From an uncultured Lachnospira sp. (GTDB lineage Bacteria; Bacillota; Clostridia; Lachnospirales; Lachnospiraceae), in the NCBI GenBank assembly GCA_900772425.1, contig CAAHEK010000153.1:1-13482 (forward strand): a DNA stretch of 13,482 nucleotides, read 5' to 3'. Shown in pieces: positions 1 to 5,133 of this stretch. The notes beneath the pieces are model-generated. The model was not told the origin of the DNA and made no database searches. It saw only the letters and a list, made by a program, of their open reading frames with translations. The stretch's first letter is position 1. Every line of letters starts with the position of its first letter. Made by a program: the position numbers and the translations under genes.

Positions 1-1
1 A

Positions 2-697
2 ATTTTGTGTAATCCATCAAATCCATGTGGAAAAGTATTTTCAATGGATGAGATGCAGTATATAGCAGAGCTTGCATGCAAATATGATGCATATGTGGTT
101 ACTGATGAAGTGTATGAGCATATTGTTTATGCCCCTAATAAGCATATTTATATGCAGGCACTTGAGGGAATGAGAGACAGAACCATAGTATGCAATTCGC
201 TGTCAAAGACATATTCAATAACAGGATGGAGACTTGGCTATGTTATAGCCAATCCAAAGATAACAGACAGAGTTAAAAAAGTGCATGATTTCCTTACTGT
301 CGGAGCAGCAGCTCCTCTTATGGAGGCGGCGGTCACAGGACTTGAATTTTCGGATGATTATTATGAAGAGCTGGCAAAACATTATGCCCATATGAAGGAA
401 GTATTTGTTGGCGGCTTGAAAAAACTTGGATTAAAATATACAGACCCACAGGGAGCATATTATGTGCTTGTCGATGTCAGCGAATTTGGGGTTAAGGATG
501 ATGTCAAATTCTGTGAGTGGATGGCACAATATGTAGGAGTAGCAGCGGTTCCCGGTTCAAGTTTCTTCAGGGAAGATGTACATAACCTTATAAGATTCCA
601 TTTTGCAAAACAGGATGACACTCTTAATGAGGCAATAAAAAGACTTGGAAAGCTAAAAGAACTGGCAGAAAATGCCAAGGACGTTGATTGGAGATAA
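2..697 (+). CDS. Class I/II PLP-dependent aminotransferase, 5'-truncated by the window edge
   Basis: This is the C-terminal 230 or so residues of a fold-type I aminotransferase, a cytosolic enzyme that moves an amino group between an amino acid and a 2-oxo acid using pyridoxal phosphate. The reading frame is open from the first bases; the family is usually about 390 residues, so roughly 160 N-terminal residues lie upstream. Visible landmarks, in order: LCNPSNPCGK (the NPxNPTG-type loop), the DEVY motif with the cofactor-binding Asp (codon 104-106) and Tyr, SLSKTYSITGWRLGY with the Schiff-base Lys at codon 206-208, and NLIRFHFA with the substrate-carboxylate Arg at codon 593-595. All key residues in this part are present, so the enzyme is probably active. 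The GWRLGY context resembles aspartate/aromatic aminotransferases of the AspB type, but substrate cannot be decided here. The next gene starts 30 bases downstream and may be cotranscribed. Confidence 0.93.
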   Translation: MLCNPSNPCGKVFSMDEMQYIAELACKYDAYVVTDEVYEHIVYAPNKHIYMQALEGMRDRTIVCNSLSKTYSITGWRLGYVIANPKITDRVKKVHDFLTVGAAAPLMEAAVTGLEFSDDYYEELAKHYAHMKEVFVGGLKKLGLKYTDPQGAYYVLVDVSEFGVKDDVKFCEWMAQYVGVAAVPGSSFFREDVHNLIRFHFAKQDDTLNEAIKRLGKLKELAENAKDVDWR

Positions 698-727
698 TCC
701 AGTAATAAAAAACACAGAGGATACAAA

Positions 728-1879
728 ATGGAAATTTACTTAAAACCAATAATTTCAGCATGCTATGTATTTCCAATACTGGCTGTGTTGTTTACTTTAC
801 CTTATATTTTGTACGAATACCATAAATATGGTTCATTATTAGTGCTAAGAACCGGAATAGTATATACATTTATTTTTTATATGCTGACATCATATTTTAT
901 GACAGTACTTCCGTTGCCACCTATCGACTCGGTTACGCCTGATTCAGCCTGCGTTCTGCTTGTACCATTTGATGCTGTAAGAAGAATGGCCGCAAGTGCT
1001 GATGTAATATGGACAAACCCTGCTACATATATAAATCTGTTTAAATGTAGTGATTTCTGGCAGATAGCGTTTAATATACTATTATTGCTTCCGTTTGGTG
1101 TGTATCTAAGATACTATTTTAAAAGACCATGGTGGCAGGTGCTTATTTTATCATTTGGATACAGTCTTTTCTTCGAGCTTACACAGCTTTCGGGATTGTA
1201 TGGAATATATAAATATCCGTACAGATTTTTTGAAGTTGATGACCTTATATGTAATACTCTTGGAGGAATGGTGGGGTATGCAATCACCCCATTATTGGTA
1301 TTTATGCTTCCAAAAAGGGAAAGGCTTGATGAAATTGCATATAACAGAGGTCAGATAGTATCGGAATTCAGAAGAATAATAGCATGGACATTAGACATGG
1401 TATTAATAATGATACCTGTTGTGATTTATTTTGTGATATATAAAGAAAAGCTGCAAAATGCAATATACGATGTCAGATATCTTATAGTTATAGACATATA
1501 TATAACCTGTGTATATACATTGGTTACTGCTATCTCTAAGGGTAAAACTTTTGGAAAATCGTTAGTGAATATAAAACTTTTAAGAACAGATGATAAAAGA
1601 AACATTTCACCGGTAAGATTATTTATCAGATATGCGATACTTTATATAATAAGTCTTCCTGCACCTGTATATGCATATAATTGTTATCATCTTGCAATTA
1701 AAACTGATGGCATATTGTCATTTGCATGCATTGCAGGATGTATAGTAAGCCTCCTGATAGTGGCATATTTTGCGATAGATTTTCTGCTATGCCTATTCAG
1801 CAGCACGCGTAATATGCTGTATGACAGATTGACAGGAATCACGCACATAAGCATAATAACCAGCAAAATGTCCCGCTGA
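728..1879 (+). CDS. VanZ-RDD family membrane protein
   Basis: This is an integral membrane protein of 383 residues with two recognisable domains. Residues about 35-195 form a VanZ-like domain: NILLLLPFGVYL near 116-127, SLFFELTQLSGLYG near 146-159 and FEVDDLICNTLGGMVGY near 168-184. Residues about 212-378 form an RDD domain: RRIIAWTLDMVLIMIP with its Arg/Asp pair near 215-230, GKTFGKSLVNIKLL near 272-285, and a closing MLYDRLTGITHI. VanZ-like proteins have been linked to resistance to teicoplanin and other surface-active agents in Gram-positives; RDD proteins are poorly characterised, some tied to ion transport. The function of this fusion is unknown. ATG at 728 is preceded by AGAGGA at 716-721. 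The last codons (ATG TCC CGC TGA) lie inside the outer arm of the inverted-repeat element that follows, so the gene end and the element share sequence. Confidence 0.88.
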   Translation: MEIYLKPIISACYVFPILAVLFTLPYILYEYHKYGSLLVLRTGIVYTFIFYMLTSYFMTVLPLPPIDSVTPDSACVLLVPFDAVRRMAASADVIWTNPATYINLFKCSDFWQIAFNILLLLPFGVYLRYYFKRPWWQVLILSFGYSLFFELTQLSGLYGIYKYPYRFFEVDDLICNTLGGMVGYAITPLLVFMLPKRERLDEIAYNRGQIVSEFRRIIAWTLDMVLIMIPVVIYFVIYKEKLQNAIYDVRYLIVIDIYITCVYTLVTAISKGKTFGKSLVNIKLLRTDDKRNISPVRLFIRYAILYIISLPAPVYAYNCYHLAIKTDGILSFACIAGCIVSLLIVAYFAIDFLLCLFSSTRNMLYDRLTGITHISIITSKMSR

Positions 1880-2124
1880 CAAACTATTTCACTTGTATAT
1901 AGATACAGTCAGACTTGCATATTAATCACGAAAGCTTGACAGCACCTGAGAGGAGCCGGAAAATAAATAAAAACTAAGAAAGTGCATGTGCGCGAATGCG
2001 CAGTTAAGCTTTCGTGTTTTTATTTATTTTCCGGCTCCTCTCAGATGCTCACGCACTTTCTTAGATTAATATGCAAGTCTGACTGTATTTAAGAAATGTG
2101 ACATGTTTGTCAGCGGGCCATTTT
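1865..2124. repeat. Large nested inverted-repeat element between convergent genes
   Basis: Almost the whole convergent intergenic region folds on itself. Outermost arms are 1865-1884 (AAAATGTCCCGCTGACAAAC) and 2105-2124, matching 19 of 20. Next are perfect 25-bp arms, 1903-1927 with 2064-2088 (contain ACAGTCAGACTTGCATATTA). Inside these, 1927-1945 and 2045-2064 together look like a minus-strand copy of the hairpin motif also seen at 1974-2016 and 8656-8696, whose apical stem has been extended by the perfect 29-bp inner hairpin at 1946-2044. The element reaches into the stop region of the VanZ-RDD gene and ends at the stop codon of the lipoprotein gene on the other strand. It probably ends transcription from both sides, but its size and nested design exceed what a terminator needs. 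Confidence 0.85.
1946..2044 (+). repeat. Inner 29-bp hairpin carrying structured motif copy A; possible bidirectional terminator
   Basis: Perfect complementary arms 1946-1974 and 2016-2044 (G+C-rich CTGAGAGGAGCCGG outside, then AAAATAAATAAAAAC) enclose a motif at 1978-2013: GAAAG, TGCATG, stem TGCGC, loop GAAT, stem GCGCA, GTTAAG, CTTTC. TGCATG and GTTAAG face each other as an internal loop. The same motif recurs at 8658-8693 with a different apical loop (ATAA) and with arms sharing GAAAATAAATAAA. As RNA in either direction this is a very stable hairpin with an A- or U-rich base, so termination is likely. The conserved internal loop suggests a further role. Confidence 0.8.
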
Positions 2125-3208
2125 ACTGGTTCATCATTGCGTTGTATTCGTCGACTGTCAATCTGCCATCGCAGAGAGAACCATAATAGCTGCATTCATA
2201 GTGGTCTATAACCTGAGTGTATTTCCAGCTTACAACTCCATATGTAGTTCCGATTTGTTCATATGAAGTAATATTTGCTCTTGGGTCAGAGTAATTGTAT
2301 GTTTCAGGATATGGGAAGTTATCTGGGTTGTTAAGGAATTCAAGAGCATCTTCCAGAGAAATGGTGCCGTTTATATATTTTTGTTCAATTGAATCGCGGA
2401 TGACACCATTTTCTCCTACATGCCAGTCAAGATAAAGCTGGTTTGCACTTTCATTAATTCCTAATTCATCACAGTTGAGTATTTTGAAAGGATATCCCTT
2501 CATACGTTTAACAGTTGCATACTGAGGTACATCTCCATAAACATCCGTTTTAACATATTCATAAATAGGATTCCATTCATGTACATGTCTTTCAGGGTCA
2601 AATATAGAATCATCCTCTATTGTTGAAACAACATAGTAATCATTTTTGCTTATGATAGTGCTGGAACCACTTCCGGAACCTGAGTTACCGGAATCACTTT
2701 CTGTCTGGTTATTGTATGTGTTTTCGCTGTTGGAGCTTTCTGTATTATTAGTGTTATTGCCTGAGTTACTGTTACTTACTGAGTTATTATTGCTTGAATT
2801 ATTTTTTGAGGTATTATCGGGGTTATTATTTTCCGACATTACAATTACAAATGATGATGCATTCCAGCTGTCATTGTCACCGACTGCAACAGTAGGTTCT
2901 TCTATAGTAGAGTTTCCGTTACTGTCAACAGAAGCTTTTCCCTTTATCTCAACAATATTGCCATTGTCATCTGTAGCTATAATGGTTGCATTCCCCTCAG
3001 AGTCTGTAACAACTGTTCCGTTGTAAGATACGTCGTTTCCGTCGGCATCTTTAGCTTTAATTGAAACGTAAGGTGTAGTAGCAGCTTCTCCTGATGCAAC
3101 GGTAATTTCAGTATTGTCAGCTGCATTTGCATCATTGTTTATATATCCGCATCCTGTTAATGATAATATCATAACGCCGCTAAGTAATAATAAATGTAAT
3201 TTTCTCAT
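2123..3208 (-). CDS. Secreted lipoprotein with Ser/Asn-rich linker, function unknown
   Basis: A 361-residue protein with a lipoprotein signal peptide: MRK, a hydrophobic stretch, then LTGC with the lipidated Cys at residue 20, so it should sit on the outer face of the membrane. Residues about 35-115 are rich in short DxDGN-like turns (DADGND, DSEGNA, DDNGNI, DSNGNS), typical of beta-strand repeats. Residues about 125-185 are an almost pure Ser/Asn/Gly/Thr linker. A distinct C-terminal region from about 190 contains HVHEWNPIYEYV and several aromatic motifs; I do not recognise it. The AGAGGA-like ribosome site lies 8 bases before the ATG. About 45 bases upstream is an ECF-type -10 element identical in layout to the one driving the sigma-factor operon, so this lipoprotein is a likely regulon member. 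It converges on the VanZ-RDD gene across the inverted-repeat element. Confidence 0.85.
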   Translation of the reverse strand: MRKLHLLLLSGVMILSLTGCGYINNDANAADNTEITVASGEAATTPYVSIKAKDADGNDVSYNGTVVTDSEGNATIIATDDNGNIVEIKGKASVDSNGNSTIEEPTVAVGDNDSWNASSFVIVMSENNNPDNTSKNNSSNNNSVSNSNSGNNTNNTESSNSENTYNNQTESDSGNSGSGSGSSTIISKNDYYVVSTIEDDSIFDPERHVHEWNPIYEYVKTDVYGDVPQYATVKRMKGYPFKILNCDELGINESANQLYLDWHVGENGVIRDSIEQKYINGTISLEDALEFLNNPDNFPYPETYNYSDPRANITSYEQIGTTYGVVSWKYTQVIDHYECSYYGSLCDGRLTVDEYNAMMNQ

Positions 3209-3245
3209 AATAATTGTCCTCTTTGTCTTTCATTTTTTGTTTTAT

Positions 3246-3287
3246 ACTTATAAGACAAGAGGAATACAAAAAAAGTTTTAGGATTTT
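3246..3287 (-). promoter_or_regulatory. ECF-type promoter for the lipoprotein at 2123-3208
   Basis: Read on the minus strand: AAAATC (3287-3282), CT, AAAAC as -35 (3279-3275), exactly 17 bases, then TGTCTTATAAGT (3257-3246). The upstream AAAATC, its 2-base gap to AAAAC, the T-rich bases after AAAAC and the 17-base spacer all match the promoter at 4645-4687. AAC...GTC with this spacing is the usual ECF sigma pattern. Assignment to the sigma factor at 5126 is inference. Confidence 0.7.
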
Positions 3288-3326
3288 AAAAATTTTTTAA
3301 AAAAATTAAAAACCTAAAACTTTTTT
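3269..3326. terminator. A/T-rich stem-loop between divergent ECF-type promoters; possible terminator of the XRE transcript
   Basis: AAAAAAGTTTTAGG (3269-3282) pairs perfectly with CCTAAAACTTTTTT (3313-3326) across a 30-base A/T-only loop. Read leftward it lies downstream of the XRE gene and ends in a U-run, so it could stop that transcript, but the stem is weak. It also contains the -35 box of the leftward ECF-type promoter, so it may instead be a by-product of duplicated promoter sequence. Confidence 0.3.
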
Positions 3327-3354
3327 GCATTTGGAAAATTTTTTCTATATTTAT

Positions 3355-3389
3355 AAAACTTTTTTGATGACTGGTCTGTCTTATAAGTG
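3355..3389 (+). promoter_or_regulatory. Third ECF-type promoter copy, facing right, no clear gene behind it
   Basis: AAAAC (3355-3359), 17 bases, TGTCTTATAAGTG (3377-3389). The -10 block and spacing match the two other copies. The first roughly 100 bases downstream hold no convincing ORF with a ribosome site. Transcription would run antisense through the XRE gene (3494-3694) and could reach the lipoprotein gene at 3865. Confidence 0.55.
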
Positions 3390-3493
3390 TGAAGTTAATA
3401 ATGAGATATATATGAAAAGAGTATAAGAAGAGTAGGAGATGATTATATAAGTTAAATAAGAGAGAAGATATATTAATGAATGAAAAAATATTG

Positions 3494-3694
3494 TTAGTCA
3501 CGCACATATTCAAGAATATCAGATACAGAACAATTCAATATAAAACAAAGTGTATCAAGAGTCTTGGTTGTTATGGCTTCGCCTTTTTTCATTCTGTATA
3601 AAGTGTTGGCAGAGATACCGTGTTTGAATATAAGTTCATATTCAGTGATATTATTTTTATAAAGTGTATTATAAAAAGGTTTATAAGATATCAT
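3494..3694 (-). CDS. Small XRE/Cro-type helix-turn-helix regulator
   Basis: A 66-residue DNA-binding protein, close to a bare HTH_3/XRE domain. The domain runs the full length: helices near 5-14 and 17-25, GISANTLYRMKKGEAI near 26-41 as the recognition region, and TTKTLDTLCFILNCSVSDILEYV near 42-64 as the closing helices. This is the layout of small stand-alone regulators such as the YozG type in Firmicutes. ATG at 3694 is preceded by AAAGGATG on the minus strand. It is divergent from the lipoprotein gene at 3865, and the shared intergenic region contains a direct repeat (TATCATAC twice) that could be its operator. A single regulator gene alone on its strand suggests autoregulation. No ligand or partner domain is present. 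Confidence 0.85.
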   Translation of the reverse strand: MISYKPFYNTLYKNNITEYELIFKHGISANTLYRMKKGEAITTKTLDTLCFILNCSVSDILEYVRD

Positions 3695-3752
3695 AGCGGC
3701 ATCCTTTCAAAAACAACTAAATATGGTAAATAAAATTAGTATGTGAAATGTT

Positions 3753-3777
3753 TATCATACATATAAAAATATCATAC
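3753..3777. promoter_or_regulatory. Direct repeat, candidate operator of the XRE regulator
   Basis: TATCATAC occurs at 3753-3760 and 3770-3777, a 17-base period, in the region shared by the XRE gene and the divergent lipoprotein gene. It lies just upstream of the -35 box at 3786, where a regulator could affect both directions. The assignment rests only on position and repetition. Confidence 0.4.
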
Positions 3778-3785
3778 TTAATTAA

Positions 3786-3814
3786 TTGACTATGCTTAAT
3801 ATATTGAGTATAAT
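3786..3814 (+). promoter_or_regulatory. Housekeeping (sigma-A) promoter for the lipoprotein at 3865
   Basis: TTGACT (3786-3791), a 17-base spacer, then a perfect TATAAT (3809-3814). This is the best sigma-A promoter in the window and points to 3865, leaving a leader of about 45 bases. It shows that this lipoprotein, unlike the one at 2123-3208, has its own housekeeping promoter. Confidence 0.8.
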
Positions 3815-3864
3815 TTACAATCATGTGTATTTTTTAAAGTGAAAAGGACAGGTAGGATAAAGAT

Positions 3865-4635
3865 ATGAAAAAGAATGAATTTATAAAAGTTACAAAGAAG
3901 ATAACAGCAGCTACATTAATAGTGATGACTACTATTTCATTGACAGCCTGCGGAAAAGATAGCAGCAGTAATACGGAAGCTTCATTGGAAGCAGATGTTA
4001 CACAGATACAGACAGAGGATGAGAAAAAATATTATAAAAAAGAAGACAGACAGATACCAATAGATGATTATCATGTTACTTATGTTGATGATCGCAGTAA
4101 TAGTGACTATAAGGATAAAGATGCAATGGAATTTATTATAAATATGCCTAATAACTGGCAAAAATCTGTTTCCGGTTTAATGGAAACAAAGGATGCAAGT
4201 GGTCAGTATACAATTACATTACATCAGCCTACAATATATCAGCAAATGAGTACACCAGAGGGAACAGGATGGTATGAATATAGCAAGTATAATCCTAATG
4301 CCGGTATGACTATATTAGATGATGATTATATGCTTGATAGTTTTTTGAAATATATAAAGGAAAAAGAAGGAGACAGGATTACAAATTTAATTAGTACAGG
4401 TGGTTGGGAGCGAAATTATTTAACTGCATATTACTACATTCCAAAATCTGTTGGTGGAAGTTATTATATGGTCTTATACTATGGATCTAGGCTTGGAATT
4501 GAACAAGGTGATGGCGTAGAATTATGGGAGCTTGAAAGTGATATGCCTGATTTTGAAGAAAAAGGTAAAGACTATTTAAATACGGTTTATATAAGTATTT
4601 GTGAAGATTCTAGAGGCGTAGTGGCAATTAAATAA
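3865..4635 (+). CDS. Lipoprotein, function unknown
   Basis: A 256-residue protein with a long lysine-rich n-region and a lipobox (LTAC, Cys at residue 29), so it is exported and lipid-anchored. After a short Ser/Glu/Asp-rich linker comes a compact domain of about 200 residues, rich in Tyr, Asp and Lys: FIINMPNNWQKSVSG near 90-104, TGWYEYSKYNPNAG near 134-147, and TAYYYIPKSVGGSYYMVLYYGSRLGIEQGDG near 188-218. The strand-rich pattern suggests a beta-sheet fold, but I do not recognise the family. ATG 3865 follows a GGTAGGAT ribosome site. It has its own sigma-A promoter and ends 10 bases before the ECF-type promoter of the sigma operon, so it is adjacent to that regulon and could also be reached by transcription from the rightward ECF-type promoter at 3355. 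Confidence 0.83.
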   Translation: MKKNEFIKVTKKITAATLIVMTTISLTACGKDSSSNTEASLEADVTQIQTEDEKKYYKKEDRQIPIDDYHVTYVDDRSNSDYKDKDAMEFIINMPNNWQKSVSGLMETKDASGQYTITLHQPTIYQQMSTPEGTGWYEYSKYNPNAGMTILDDDYMLDSFLKYIKEKEGDRITNLISTGGWERNYLTAYYYIPKSVGGSYYMVLYYGSRLGIEQGDGVELWELESDMPDFEEKGKDYLNTVYISICEDSRGVVAIK

Positions 4636-4644
4636 AATTTTTTC

Positions 4645-4687
4645 AAAATCATAAAACCTTTTCTTCATTTCCTTTGTCATATAAGTA
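4645..4687 (+). promoter_or_regulatory. ECF-type promoter of the sigma-factor operon
   Basis: AAAATC (4645-4650), AT, AAAAC (4653-4657), 17 bases, TGTCATATAAGTA (4675-4687). The layout equals that upstream of the lipoprotein at 2123-3208. It lies 26 bases before the ATG of the 89-aa gene. Because a sigma gene is in the same operon, autoregulation is the natural reading; this is inference. Confidence 0.7.
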
Positions 4688-4712
4688 AATACAAAATGCA
4701 AAGGAGAAGAAT

Positions 4713-4982
4713 ATGGACTATGAAAAAGATAAAGACATAACCTGTAGTAAAGAAGAATTTGATATTGCTATCAGGTTCGCAAGAATGTGGGGAATACTTG
4801 AAGCTGTTAAGGATATACGGTCTCTTGACACATTTAATGACAAGACATTTTTATTAGATTGGGCAAAAGAACTCTCTGTGAGCGAAGCTGATAAATGTAA
4901 TAATATTCAGAGTAAGATTGTAGATTTTTTTAGAGTAAAACTGGAAAATCATCTTAATGGTGAATGGGATGAGAGAAGGTGA
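4713..4982 (+). CDS. Hypothetical 89-residue soluble protein, first gene of the sigma-factor operon
   Basis: A short acidic, mostly helical protein with no signal peptide or membrane segment. Notable stretches are SKEEFDIAIRFARMWGILEAVKDI near 12-35 and NNIQSKIVDFFRVKLENHLNGEW near 63-85, both amphipathic in pattern. I do not recognise the family. The ribosome site AAGGAG is at 4701-4706, 6 bases before the ATG. It is the first gene after the ECF-type promoter, and its stop is 4 bases before the start of the 48-residue gene, which in turn overlaps the sigma gene. Tight coupling to a sigma factor suggests a partner of that protein (regulator, adaptor or anti-sigma-like), but nothing in the sequence proves it. 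Confidence 0.75.
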   Translation: MDYEKDKDITCSKEEFDIAIRFARMWGILEAVKDIRSLDTFNDKTFLLDWAKELSVSEADKCNNIQSKIVDFFRVKLENHLNGEWDERR

Positions 4983-4986
4983 TATA

Positions 4987-5133
4987 ATGAAAAAATGGTT
5001 ACAGACTTTACAGGCTGTTGAGTGGTTTTGCAGGCTTATAGCAAAAGAAAAAGAAGAATTTACAACAGATAAAAGAGTGGAAGAATTAATCAATAAAAAT
5101 ATTAAGAAGACTGAGGTACTAAAAGATGATTAA
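4987..5133 (+). CDS. Hypothetical 48-residue protein overlapping the sigma-factor start
   Basis: ATG 4987 opens a 48-codon frame (MKKWLQTLQAVEWFCRL at the start, TEVLKDD at the end) with a strong ribosome site, GAGAAGGTG, at 4971-4979, placed over the end of the preceding gene. It begins 4 bases after that gene's stop and its last 8 bases overlap the sigma-factor ORF (ATG 5126, stop TAA 5131-5133), a typical translational-coupling arrangement. The protein is charged and helix-prone, with an aromatic N-terminal half and a Lys/Glu-rich C-terminal half, and no clear membrane segment. It fills the only gap between its two neighbours, which supports it being real despite its size. Function unknown. 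Confidence 0.7.
   Translation: MKKWLQTLQAVEWFCRLIAKEKEEFTTDKRVEELINKNIKKTEVLKDD

Noticed and set aside
1874..1884. TGACAAAC in the outer arms of the inverted-repeat element as further LytTR sites
   Set aside because: Each arm has only one copy and no partner at a 21-23 base period on the same strand, so the resemblance to the 12566 repeat is probably chance.
2646..3026. Plus-strand ORF of 126 codons rich in Leu, Glu and Pro
   Set aside because: It is antisense to the Ser/Asn-rich linker of the lipoprotein at 2123-3208; the Leu-rich composition is the mirror of that low-complexity region, and there is no ribosome site.
3246..3388. A MITE-like element with 12-bp terminal inverted repeats ACTTATAAGACA
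   Set aside because: The inverted ends are the -10 blocks of two divergent ECF-type promoters; each has AAAAC at the same 17-base distance and a third copy sits at 4675. Promoter duplication explains the repeat better than a transposable element.
3286..3513. Minus-strand ORF of 75 codons downstream of the XRE gene
   Set aside because: Its Phe/Ile/Asn/Leu composition simply reflects A/T-rich intergenic DNA; it overlaps the XRE gene and the ECF-type promoter region.
3476..3601. A 41-codon plus-strand ORF behind the orphan ECF-type promoter (starts MNEKILLVTH)
   Set aside because: It mostly overlaps the XRE gene in antisense and has only a weak purine stretch as ribosome site; the coding signal belongs to the XRE frame.
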